From Ricinus communis (taxonomy: Eukaryota; Streptophyta; Magnoliopsida; Malpighiales; Euphorbiaceae), in the NCBI RefSeq assembly GCF_019578655.1, contig NC_063260.1, forward strand, positions 24,328,888 through 24,392,887: 64,000 nucleotides of DNA. Reading direction: 5' to 3'. The first letter of the stretch is position 1, and every line of letters starts with the position of its first letter. The notes under the pieces are model-generated. The model saw only the letters and a program-made list of their open reading frames with translations, ran no database searches and was not told the DNA's origin. The position numbers and the translations under genes were made by a program. Below are positions 35,271 through 48,232 of this stretch, piece after piece.

Positions 35271-37518
35271 AATTTAATAAAATATTTTAATTTTATATTT
35301 TTCTAATTTATAAATACTTTTAACCTTTAATTTAACTTTACATGTATTTAATTTTTTTTTAATAATGTTTAAACACTTTTGTACAGTACATATAGACGTA
35401 TTAGATGAAGACACATATTAAAAAATAGAAAAATATTATGAAAAAATAAATTTAAATATTTATTAAATTAAATTAAAAATTAAAGTGATAAACCGACAAA
35501 ATAATTAAAATTTAAAAGTATAAATATTGCATGTGGCCATATATACATTAGGCAAATTAACAATCGACATGTCCTCCAGAAGTCATAAGAACATGGTGCA
35601 AATTAATAATTTTATCAATAATTACATTATTTGCTTAATCATTACTCAATCTAAGCTTTCTTAATTTAATCTAATATTAGACTAGTATTCTATGGCAAAG
35701 CTAACAGCTGTTTTTCCTTTTGTTTTTTTTGGCAATTAGCTCTTCTTTTGTTTCATAAATCAGCCGAATTTGATACGAAGCTATTACGGAACACAAAGTT
35801 TAACCAACATGATTGGCTTTGGTGCAACTGTGCCCTTATTTCATAATTCGTAATGTACATAAGCATCCAAAATAATGCACAATCAAATGCCTACCAGCAG
35901 GTATCTATATGCTACCAAAAAACAATATATACGTAACATTCAAATAAAATTAAATATAAATACCTAACCCGCCTTTTTGAATTATTGGCTGTGACTTGGA
36001 CTCGCTAGCAACTGCCTAGTTTACTATTAGACGATACAAGTGATTTTTCTTTGCCTTTTAAATGTCTAGTGGATCTCTCCCTCTTCTTGTATATATATAT
36101 AAACTTTAGATATATTAACCTGAAATTCTCAAACCTCCATCCTCTCCCTCCACTCGTCAAGAGCTGCCAAGTCTGATTGCATCGCATCCATCCCTTTAAA
36201 GGAAACATAATTACTTGAAACACTTGCAAACCCAGGTTGTAAGTTTGCTCAGCTAAAGAAACTTTATAATGAATTACATTTCTGTGTTGAATGCATTTTA
36301 AGATAAGTCGAGTTTTGCTTAGGATTTGGAGACTAGTTTTCTTCTGTAGTCTACATGACCCATTTCGAGTCTAAGGACATGCATCTAAATTAGTTCTATT
36401 GCAATACTTGTATTTTAAGACTAACATGAGTTCGTTGCCAAGAATAAAAACTACCATGAGATCATAATCTCGTATTTGATTTAAAAATTTAGTATAACTG
36501 TTAATAACTAAATTAAATATACTTTAAATTCGATTTAATTTTAACTAGTTATAGATTTTATATATTATATCGCAGAACTATATTTATTAACTGATATTTT
36601 ATTTATTTTATTAGTCATTATAAAAAAATTTATTAGTAAAGGTAACCTAATTTAAATTAATGTCATATATATTTGTATATTATATACATTATAATAATTA
36701 TTGCCTAATATTTGTATATTTATAAAAAAATTAATAATACTTAATAAATTCTAACATCCACTCTTAAATTAATTATAATATATTTTTAATTCCATTAGAT
36801 TTATTTTTAATATATTAAAAACCAACTGAAATTTTTTATCAAACGTCAATTACCGATCATGAGGAACAGCTATTTTCTCTCAGGCGCGGCGAACATAAAT
36901 CGAACAGCCAAAATGAGGACTGCTTTATTGGCATACGCGCCAAGCGGGACCCAATTCTCAGAAAAGCAAACCCCATAACGTGACGTGCATGTTCACTGTC
37001 GCCTAATGTCAAATTGATAGAAACAACCGAGTCAATCCTATATTTAACTCAGTGTCCCCAAACACTAACTCGTCGGCTTAAAATACTTACCGTGACGGTG
37101 AAGTGACGACAAAACTAGATATTTTTTTTCTTTCTTTAGTCACAAAGAAAGATAAATTTTAAAACACCCCAACTCTCTCTACTCCACGTCACCGCCACAA
37201 TCACTCCCGACCACGACACGTAATGTAATAGACTAAACGACAACGTTTTTCTTCGGGAAAAAACACAAATAAGATCTAACAAACCATGTTTGTAGTTCGT
37301 AATACGCATTTGACGGCGTCGTTTTCAATGGCAAAAATCGTAAATCACCAAAAGCGAAAATTAACTGATTAAATAAATTAATTTTAAAAAATCAAGTAAC
37401 AGAAATGTCTTTATTCTTTTATATATTAAAAATGAAAATTATTCATTTGCCTTCTCTTCTTCTAAATGCTTAATTGCTGTTTGTTCTCTATCTACCAGTC
37501 ATTTCCCTCTTTAATTTA
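35271..37518. other. Intergenic region upstream of the TVP38-family gene
   Basis: AT-rich to about 36,840, then more GC-balanced. It holds an ACGTGACGTG double ACGT core at 36,978-36,987, which resembles bZIP/ABRE-type sites, about 780 bp upstream of the start codon. No gene is seen. Confidence 0.5.
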
Positions 37519-37750
37519 TTAAATTGGGTACTTGCAAGGGCCATGCATTGAGGTTTTCTGTTAAGTTTTCTTAGGAACCAAACAGAAAATTGTAAACTTT
37601 ATTTCTTTCCCCTAAATTTTGAGAGTTTCTTTTGTTAAATCTGGTTCCTGCAATGGCCATGCATTGAGATTTTCTATTAAGTTTTTTCCAGGAACCAGAA
37701 AGTTATAAACTTTATTTATTTTCCCTAAATTATTTTAGGGTTTTTTTTCC
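37519..37750. repeat. Imperfect tandem duplication just upstream of a start codon
   Basis: Two units of about 116 bp (37,519-37,634 and 37,635 to about 37,750). Each contains GGCCATGCATTGAG, TTTTCT[GA]TTAAGTTTT, AGGAACCA and TAAACTTTATTT. They end 10 bp before the ATG at 37,760, so they probably form the 5' UTR and proximal promoter. Confidence 0.8.
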
Positions 37751-37759
37751 GATCAGATA

Positions 37760-40700
37760 ATGACTTATAATAATAACAATGATGATGATGATGGGGTGCC
37801 ACATCTGAGGACGACAACGGAGACTGGTAATCATGATGAGGACAATATCAAAGGGGATTATGTGAAATTGGGAGATTGTGAGGTGGAGGAAGAAAGATTA
37901 GTTGGGGTTATAGAAGGGTCTAGTTTTTGTTTATGGAAATGGAGAGGTTCTGTTGTATGGTATTGGTTTAAGTTGGCTTTGTTGTTTACTTGTTTGGGAT
38001 TGTTAGCTGCTGTTTTCCTCAAATGGGTTGGTCCATTTTTCATGGACAAGGTTAGTTTTGTTCATCAATCTTTATGTTTTTCTCAAATGATTTGGTCTAG
38101 TTTCTCCATTTTGTTGTTGAAATCATACTTTTTTTAATAATTAAATACCTCAATGATTGTGCTTTTTGTTTGGTATTTTCCGGGGGCATGTTATATGCTA
38201 AATTGTTGGGCATTTTCTTATGGATAAGAGTTTTCTAGTTTATTGTTTGTGTGGCTTCTTTAATGTGTATGTGGTTTGTATTTATGAATTGGGATTTTCA
38301 CAATTCTCTTGGTAATATGTTTCTGTGATGCTGTTGATGTTAATTATAAAGCAGATGGTTTTGCTACCTTTTCCAGTTTGATTGTAGTTCCATGTGTTGG
38401 TAGTTATTACCGGTAAATTTTAATTCCAGAAGAAATTATAGAATTAACAACAAGACCAGTTTTATTGTAGTTCCATGTCTTGGTATCATATTCTGAGTTT
38501 TGGATATATAGTAATTTTTCTCATATGCTTCTGTGTTTATGGTCTGGATTCCATTTATGTATCTTTTGCCCTATGCATTGTGGTGCTGGTTATGTTTCTC
38601 TCGAACGGATTGAAGCTTTTATAAACAAAGTTGATTATTTAGGTGAGTTATAATATACATATTCTTGGGGTCAGTAAGTGTATTCTGTTCTGGGATGTTC
38701 TCAGTGTCTATTGACTGAGGGAAGTTGTGTGGTTTCTGGTGTGCATAAACACATGCAATTAGCATTTGTGATTATTGAAGCTCTGATAGACTTCACTTTT
38801 GGAAGTTATGTGTAATTCAAATTTGTTGCAGTTTTCTGCTGTAAATGCAGAGATTTTCTTGATGGCTGTGTCTTGGTCTGCGATCATGAACAATATTAGT
38901 AATGTTTTACAGGACAAAAGGTTATATGTTCGAAATATTTTCTTAATGGCAGAATGAGTTCATTCTTGCATCATAAGGGATGCAAGTCAGTGCAGTACTG
39001 GCTGCTTGTGTTAGCATGTGCACTGCGTGTTTTAGTTGATCACTGGCAATGTTTTATGGGTATCACGGGACACCAACATTTAGTTTCTGGAATTGTTGCG
39101 TAAATGTGATGAATTGTTTGAGATCAGTCTGAATTTTGCTCCAATAAATCATCTGAAGTTTGTGATCTTAGACATATTTCTGTTGCTTCACTCATTCCAA
39201 TATCTTTCCTGATCAGCCTCATAAACCAGCCTAGAAAAGTTATATCATTTGTGGGATATTTATCCATATTTAAATGCGGTTCACATCTGACTAATTAATT
39301 TTCAGGAGCTTATTCCTATCATAAACTGGGAAACAACTACTTTTAGCACTCCAGTGCTGGCAATTTTGGTCTTTGCTTCCGTGGCGTTATTCCCTTCCAT
39401 ACTTTTACCATCCACACCTTCTATGTGGGTAGCCGGGTTGACATTTGGTTATGGCTTTGGATTTCTGTTAATTATATCTGCATCAGCTGTGGGCGTGTCA
39501 CTTCCCTATTTTATCGGCTCACTGTTCCTTCATAAAATTCAAGTATAAAATCTTATGCTGCGATTGTTGTTTAGTTTCTTACACCATTCTTAATATTCCT
39601 TGCCTAATATAGTTCTGCAATTCTTGATGCAGGGGTGGTTAGAAAAATATCCAAAGAAAGCTGCCATTTTGAGAGCAGCTGGAGAAGGAAACTGGTTTCA
39701 TCAGTTTCGAGCTGTTATGTTTATCAGAATATCTCCATTTCCATATATTTTATACAATTACTGTGCTGTTGCCACAAATGTCAAGTATGGTCCTTACATA
39801 TTAGGATCATTGATTGGTATGGTGCCAGAGATTTTTGTTGCAATCTACACGTAAGAACTCTTAACCTTAAATGCATTTGTCTGTGCATGTACTGCGCTTC
39901 AAAACATAAGAAATCTACTCATGTAATGTTTTGCTCTTTTAATATGGTGGATGCTTGATTGTATGAACTGCCATCCTCTTTCTTTTCTGTTCTACTTTTT
40001 GGTGGATAGAGTAAGAATGGGAAAGCACAATTGTATTTACTTGAAGTTCCCAGTTGCTTTCCAGTTTGGCTTGAGCACTAGTCTTTCCTTACTGCATTCT
40101 TACTTGTAATGATTTTAGAGTGTAACGTTGGGGATAATTTCATTCCCGGTGATTAATTCTAGGCGTGTTTCGCATCAATGTCCTCAAACTTCAAATTGTC
40201 CCTTAACATCCCTGAACATTGATTTTGTATCTTTAAAGTCCCTATCATCTTTCTATTAAAATTTAATTCAGAATTGAACATGACAGACTGAATATTGCAT
40301 CAGTATGATTACCCATCCCCTTTTTCATGCTAAAATTCACCGTTTATACTTTTTCTTATCTATAGGTTTCAGTGAATTGTAAATGAAATTAAGCAATATT
40401 GAATTTGAAAATACGAAAATCTAAGTTTAAGAATTTTTAAGGGACAGATTAGGAAACACATCTAATTTCAGGTACTGTGAGTGAAAATTGCCCTGTAATT
40501 GTGCATATTAGAGCACTATGCAATGCCAGTTTTGCTTTATTGTACATTTTGGTAAATATGCATATTGATTGTTTGTTGCATGTTGTGCCGTTTGGTGTTA
40601 CCCTCTGCCCTCATCTGATTAATACCCTTGCATAGTAGACAAATTCCCATCTTCTTTGCCAATTTGAACGGGCTAACTCAAGTTAGAGGGCCTTTAGAAG

Positions 40701-41687
40701 AATGGATAGCTAAGACTATATGCTAACTCCATGAATAAGTCTTTGAATAAGATTAATCAAATTCCTGTTTCAAGGGTTTTAATCAAGGTTGATCAAGGCA
40801 TCCGATCCTTGGTAAAAAGATGATGTGCTAGAAAGTAGATCATAATACCCGCCCTCTTCATCTTTCTTACTTTAATATCCTCTTTCCTTGATAAAACTTA
40901 AATGTGTTTCATACCAATTCACTGATTCATGCATTTCATATGATATGTGAGCTTATCATTTCTTAACCACTCCAACAGTTCCATTCTCCTCTTTAACTTT
41001 CAGAATGAATACTGGTTGTAACTACTGCTTCAATCTCTTAGATTCAACTATTTTGCCATTTCAGCAAGTTTCTTGCCTTCCTCTATTGATCTTGTTCTTT
41101 TCTGATATCATGTTCTTTCACTCTGTTTTTTCATAAATCATGCTATTAAATCACAAGGACTTTCCAGGATAATTTTGATATAGCAATTATCAGCACTTCT
41201 AACAGTTGTATTGTTTGTGATGACATAGATGCAGAGTTTTGGTAACACATGGGTTCCATATTTATTTTCAGAGTTTGTCTTTCATTCGCTTCTAAATGCA
41301 TAAAGTTATCGAATCCTACCTTTGCCACATGTACTTTTAGTATTGTTCAATGTTCTTTTTTTAGGCTTCGGTTGCATCAGTATAGAACCTTTGTAGCCAG
41401 TATATTACAGTCTTGAATATGTTAAGTCTCCTTGATGATGGCTATTGAATATGGTTTTTAAGCAACACATGGACTTGTTTAACTGAAGAAATGGACTTTT
41501 GATGTGTTGCAGTGGGATGCTCATAGGAACCTTGGCAGATGCTTCGAATGATCGGCACTCCCTTTCAGCTCCACAAATTGTCTTCAATGTCATTGGTTTC
41601 TGTGCAACAGTGGCAGCCACAATTATCTTTACAGCATATGCAAAAAGGAAGCTGAAGGTATTGCAAGATGAACCACAACTGGCATAG
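37760..41687 (+). CDS. TVP38/TMEM64-family (SNARE-associated Golgi, VTT domain) membrane protein
   Basis: Exons are 37,760-38,050, 39,306-39,542, 39,633-39,850 and 41,513-41,687, with GT-AG introns and matching phases, coding for 306 residues. The N-terminal 55 residues are acidic and Asn/Asp-rich, presumably cytosolic. A membrane helix follows at about 66-90 (VVWYWFKLALLF...). The VTT/DedA-like domain spans about 112-285. It includes LFPSILLPSTPSMWVAG and GFLLIISASAVGVSLPYFIG, the diagnostic FIRISPFPYILYNYCAVAT segment (around residue 206) and a C-terminal helix. Family members act in Golgi/ER membrane traffic, and relatives in lipid scrambling; the exact role of plant members is unclear. 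The LRR kinase gene downstream is also its neighbour in Arabidopsis, as I recall. Confidence 0.9.
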
Positions 41688-44600
41688 CTTATGAATATAG
41701 TTTTGGCCAGGAAACACAATGTGCTATCCTGGACTTGTCACAGCCGGCATATTTATGCGTGATAGGAATGGATGAGGTTTAATTTTATTGAAGAGCATCA
41801 TCCGTAGAAAATATTATTGCATGATCATGTCAATGGTGCGACCCAATGTGGAAGAGAACAAACATCTAACCTAGTATAAGACTATAGAGGCCACCCTTTT
41901 CTTTTTTTTAATCTTCTGCCTTCTCTCTTTTTTCGCTTCTTTAGGTCTCCATTTCTTTCCAATTATTATTTGTATATGATTGAAATCTCTGCCTTAAAAA
42001 GGTTAATGTGGACTTTGCTTGTAAATGAAAATATAGTGTTGTCGACTTGCGTGGTTAATGAAAATATATTCTTTTATTGTTCTGCAGTCCTTGCCCTTAG
42101 GGAAAGGGAAAGAAATCTTTTCTTATAATACAGCAAACCGTGAAGCAAAATGTATGCAAAATTTATTCTCTGTATATGGATTCGTATTATTCTTGTGACC
42201 TGTCAATTGCAATATTTTCTTATTAGATTTTGGCCGACAGGGAAAAGGACAGACCCTACTCAAACAGAGAGTTAATTAGTTGGATTAAGTGAATGTCTTA
42301 TATATCTTAATGTATGTGTGTGTCTAACTGACTCTGTATAATGTTTTGGTATGGCGATAGAATAGTGTATTTTTAGTACTATAAGATCTCATCTTCCGAC
42401 ATCTGATGGTGGATTGATTTGTGAAATTGGACTATTATTTATTTCTTTTTTCCTTTACACTATTCCACGAGTGAAGCAGCAATTCATATGGGTTCAGTTC
42501 ATACATGGGAATCTACTTTTCGTGGTGCCTCATTATTTTTGTGCGTCGAATCCGTGCATTTAATTTGCTGTGGATCATTAAATGTATGATTGCATTGAAG
42601 ATTTTCTAAGGTCGCCACCTTCTGTCCTCCAAACATACGACTCCATCATTATCTCTGCCTAGTTACAAATATAACACGCGGTATGTACATGAATGGCCTT
42701 TGTGTTTTCACATTCAATTTCCACGAAAATTAAGAAATTTTGTTTGATCTTTTCTTTTACTTTTTTCTCCTATTAGTCTTGATTTGTAGGAAATTTCTTT
42801 TGGCTAGAATGTAAACATGAAGGGCTTGTTTGTTTCATGAAAAACAATGATACAAGTAATTGCAATGATGTTCTCATGCAATGTATATATATATATAGTT
42901 ATAGATATGTGTGTGTGTTTGGAATTTGATCATTGAGCATCTTTTGTTTTTTCTGTCTCGTCTTTCTTTGACTAAAAAGTAGAAAAAGAAATTTTAAGAT
43001 ATGAAGATGCAGCGAGTCAAGTTTTCTGAGCTCTTTTAAGTACTCATTGCCATCATGGAAGATCTTGAGAAATGAGTATCCATGTGCCCTAGATTGGAAG
43101 TTATGGTACAATAATAGTATTATTATTATTCTTTTTGGTAAAATATAACAATAACCAACATGCATTTTTTAAATATTGAACTATTCTTGTCCTATATCTT
43201 GGAATACAATGATGGAAAATTATCTTAGAAGTCTAATAAATTCATAAGTGTTTACTGTTTGAGTTAGAGACCCTAAAACATATGAATTAGCTTGGTCGAG
43301 GACACAACTGAAAGTAGAACCTGCCCGTATTGTAGTATCAATGAAATAGAATAAAATATTATTAATATTGCTAAATGCATATAGCTTTAAAATGATTTTT
43401 AACTTAAAATTAATAAACCAAACCTTAAGAAATAATAGATGGTTTTATGCAAGGAAAAAAGACACTATATGACACATCATTATTTGTCATGCAAAGGGAT
43501 ATTATGTGTTCTTTTTTCAATATAAAAATGTTAAAATCATATACAGTAGTAACATGCAGAGCCTTCAAAGCATCCATTGTTGATAACTTTTTAAAAGCAG
43601 CATCCACATTGTTACACATTGACCTTTTCTGTCTTCGTGTTGGGTTCTACTTGTTCCAAGTTGTTGTCTTACCTTATACACTCAAAAAGAGAAAAACTCA
43701 TAAATTCTCATTTTCAGACCACAACAAATGTGTACAGGCAAAGGTTACCACAAACGCTTTGAAACTATTATAATGACATCTCTGCCCTCACTGTCACAGC
43801 TACCGTGCCTTTTTCATTTTTTTTGGTGAAGCAGCTACCTCAAGCTTATTGGATATATATAGTGCTACCCAGTCAATTAATTACAGATTTGAACAAAAAA
43901 TATCACCGAAAGTATATGTTCTAACATCTCAATTTATTTATCACAAATCTTGCTCATATAAATGGATATATAATAATTTTATGAAATTATTTTATTAAAA
44001 ATATAATTATAAAAATATTGTATGTCACATCATATATTAAAAGAAATTAAGGTGAATCGCCTATATTAGCATATTTTACATAAAATAAATTCAACAAATT
44101 CTTTATTTATTGATACACTCTCTTTAAATTACTTTTTAAATACACGCCCACTTCCAGACCCGGATTGAGAATGAGTGATTAGCACGCTCGTTGAGTGTGG
44201 CTGAGAATTGAGCTATTCATAGAGGTATATTAAAGTGCGTCGCAGTAGAATTGTGCTTAAAGGTGTAAATGACGTTGATATAGCAGTGTAGAAGAAAATC
44301 GAAGGCTGTAGTTTGTTCGATGGGACCACTGAAGAACCTTGCCAGCGTAGCATATATATGGACCAATCGAACACACTATAGAAAAGGTACCACCGTGATC
44401 TTTAAGATGATCGGTCGTTATTCGATTATCAAACGGCCATTTTAATTGTTGGGAGTACAACCATTTGCAATCCATTTAGACCGTAATTATTCTAAAAAAT
44501 CCTGAATTTTGGACTACTTAATAATTTAATTAGTTGTTTCAGAATTTATAAAATTGTATTCATATCTAAGACTTTCTTAAAAATGATTTTCTGACAATAA

Positions 44601-47212
44601 TTTCGATTAAAATACTGATATATGTAAAGTTTAAAAATTAAAATTTTGAAAAGAAACTCTTTATTCTCTAAAACCATCATAAACAAAAAGATTTATATAT
44701 ATTTATTTCGTCCCCCGAATAAGATCTATTTCTTTTCAAAGAGGCCTTTGTATCAGGAAAACAAATACATCCACTTTTCATATGTGGTTTTTTTATTTCT
44801 TTTTTAAAGAGTATTTTAAGAAATCAGATTAATAATAAATTTTTAAATTTATTTAATATTTTCCTCGCTCGCTATATCAGTATTTTAGCCAAAAATTATT
44901 ATTGGTAAAATAAAAATAAAAATTGGATGTACTTTTAAAAAACTTATAAGAGTTAAGTAAAACAATAGAAAGTTCAAAATTCAGAATTTTTAAGCAATTC
45001 TTCTATTGGCTAATTTATTCCCTTCTGATAGACTAATGCTGAAAGGACAATTTAGATAAGTTTTTTTTTTTTTTTATTCTGAGGGAAAATGGACTATAAG
45101 CCAATTGTTTTAGGTTGGACGTAAAGTGGGAGCTGCAGGGCAGTGGGTGGCAGAGCCAGACTTTTGGAGTTCACCATTTAATTAAGCTACCTGATTACAC
45201 TCACTCTCTCTATAGTTTAACGCCTTGTATTATCATTCAAGTAATGCTACCTAGCCGTCTTTTTTTATTTTATCTTTTATCTGTATGATGTGGCATCCGC
45301 TATTTAATATTTTTCTTATTAAAATTTTTAAATTTTACTTTTAATTTAGTAATCATAAATATCTTTTTAGACTATATTTGGATTAAGAAACTGCTGAAAT
45401 ATTAATATATTATACCATTTTCATTTTCAATTTTACTTTATATATACCCTAATTTCAAATGGATCAAAAATAAATAAAATAAAACTTACTGCATTAAAAT
45501 ATAATTTTTTTATTTATTTCTAAATAAATATTTTTCTCATTTTTTATTTTTTATTTTTTATTTTTGCTCTTTCTTCTCCTTGTATCATTTTTTTCTCAAT
45601 TTTTCGTTCAAACTATACATCGATGCCACCACATGAAGTCTATTCATACCATTTTAAAAAAGTATTAGCCTTGGAGTAGAGAGAAATCAACGTCTAAAGA
45701 TCAATGTTGCCATTTCTAACAACGAGTTCGCTTACATCAACTCTGTCTCCTCTTAAAGTTACAATGTCCCTCTAATTTCCCTCCACCTTCTACCATTGAT
45801 GAGAGCGAGAGCCAATAATTTTTTATTTTATAGCAAAAACCAACCTTGTGCCATTGCATGGTGGAGCATAGAGAGTAGTGGTGGAGCCTCGATCATTGTT
45901 GGTGGATACCCTCTATTGTCGCCCTTCACAATCTCTCGTCCCATTGCTATTCACTACCTTTGCTGTTGTTTTTGTTGAAAAAAAAAAAAGAATAAAAATT
46001 GATCTGAAATGCAATTTCACCAGTAACAACGAAGACAAGCAAGAACATAATGATATTGTCATAGGGTTTCTTTGTCTCAGGCTTCAATTAACAAAAAAAA
46101 AAAAAAAAAGAGTTTTTTAGTATTTGTTGTAGTTGTGGTCGTTGATGTTGATATTCTCGTAGTTTTCTTTATTTTTATTTATATTTTATATTTTTATTAT
46201 AGTGTTGTATTGCTCCTTTTTTGTTTTCCATTTTTAGATTGAAGTGTTGTAAAAGAAAGAAAATTCAAAAAATCTGAAGATATTAATCTTTTGTATATAA
46301 TATTAGGAAAAAAGAAATGTATTGAATGTTTAATATTTGGCTTAGGAGTAAATGAAAGAGAGAATTAAATTGCCGAAAAGTTATTGAAAAAATAAATATA
46401 AAAATACTACAGTTTAATCCCTTTTTAAATTTATTTAATAACATAGTATATATATTTAAATATATTTTATATGTGGTATAATATATCAGATTCTTAATAA
46501 TATTTTTATTCGAAAATAGCATAAAATTTTGTGATATTAAAACTAAATTTATAAATAGTTTAGTGTTTTAAAATAAAAATTAAAGAGTTTAATGATACTA
46601 GTTTCAAAATCTAAAAACAGTGAAAAAAATAATATTATAACTGCATTAAATAAGAAAGACTTAAAAAGAAAAGAGAAATGAAGAGATAGTAACATAGATG
46701 TAATGTAGGTTTCTTTAGGAGTAACTAATATGGAAAATTAGATTCCCATGCTTAACAATCATAGATTATAAAAGAACAAAATTGCAATGAATATTAGAGT
46801 TAGAGCAAAAACTGAAATGATTTTATGTATCAACATCTTAGGCATTATGGTTATTTGTATACATATAATAAATTAATCATTACTACCAAACATACAAATA
46901 TTCTTTTCCCCTCATAACAACAAACAATTTGATGATAAACAGAAATGAATTCCATCCAAACCGCATGCTCTCTGCTTTTTCAGAAGTGGAGAATTTCCAG
47001 CTGGAACCACAATTATTATTCAATTTTTTTATTTTGTTAAAAGGAAAAAAAGACATTAATAAAAATATTGGATAGCAAACATCAAGTCCAAATCTACTAA
47101 TTTTATTTTATAGATTCATAAGTTTTTATTTTATTTTATCAAATTATAAAATTTATACACATAATAGCCAGCTCTCGTATTTTTTATTTTTATTAAAATA
47201 TAATTTATTTTT

Positions 47213-47218
<6 letters not shown>
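41688..47218. other. Intergenic region
   Basis: The 3' UTR of the TVP38-family gene comes first, followed by AT-rich DNA. Poly-A runs lie near 45,978 and 46,094. No gene family is recognisable; the open frames at 43,447-43,773 and 45,796-46,120 look random. Confidence 0.55.

Positions 47219-47242
<24 letters not shown>
47219..47242. repeat. (TA)n microsatellite
   Basis: A run of about 12 TA units in AT-rich DNA. Confidence 0.9.
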
Positions 47243-47248
<6 letters not shown>

Positions 47249-48232
47249 TTAATAAATAAATCATAAATTAAACTATTTAATAAAATAAAATAAACAAATT
47301 TAGGAGTATAATAATATATTTTAACAACTAAAAATTAATTAGGAAAGAAATAGCAACGAAAATGTCCTCTCAAAAGTCCCTCTCAAAACAGATACAAAGA
47401 AACTTCAAAATAACCCAAACGAACAAAAAGCAAGCAGCTTTGCACTAAAGAACTCGTCAACATAACAGACAAAAACTAGCCCACAAAAGAGTAAAGAAGA
47501 CCCTTCTCCTCTTCTTCTTTTGTTTCCCTCTGGCAATTACTAGTGTGGCAATTGGTTGGTGAGAGCGAATAAATGCATTACTGTATACACAGCTTAATGC
47601 TGGTCACTGAACAAGACAGATTAGAGGTTTCTTTCTTTCTTTAATTCATTATTACATTAATTTCAGTTTTTATATTTCAAAAAGATTGTGTTCTTAAATT
47701 ATGAGGGAAAGAAAGAAATGGACATGCACGTGGTTTCATCTTCTGCTGGTGGCAATAACCATACATATATAGTGTGAGAGAGAGAGGGAGAGAGGCTTTT
47801 TAAAGCAGTTTATTAAATTGGCTCACCTGCTTTGTTTCCTTTCCAGCCAAGGTACTATTTTTCTGGTCACCACTTCACCATTTTCATTGCAAGAAGTGGG
47901 CATCACATCCTGTGCTCCTCAATTTTTTTTCTTTACTCAAAACCCTGAAATGAAATACCCTTTTAGATCTTTGTTTCTGTGCCCATATGTATAAAGAATT
48001 GGTTTTTACTTATTTTGCCATGTTTTTGCGCGCAAATGTGTTTGCAAGTTAAGAGCCTTCTTCAATTTCAGTGAAGGTTAAGGTTTGGAAAATGCTGCTT
48101 TTTAATGATCATGATTATGATTTTGCGTTTCTTGGTGAAGCAGCAGCAAGGTGAATTGGATCCGGCAATCAATAATGCCAAACGGATAGATCAAATCCAA
48201 TATTATTATCACCATTTTTTTGTACAGTGAGC
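47243..48232. other. Upstream region of the LRR kinase gene
   Basis: Promoter and 5' UTR. A GA-rich tract (GTGTGAGAGAGAGAGGGAGAG) at about 47,771-47,795 is of the kind often found in plant core promoters. No coding sequence. Confidence 0.5.

Noticed and set aside
45796..46120. Small protein gene
   Set aside because: Low-complexity DNA with poly-A runs, no recognisable motif, no splice context.
48227..48232. GTG start two codons before the LRR kinase ATG
   Set aside because: Plant nuclear genes rarely use GTG; ATG 48,233 opens a good signal peptide.
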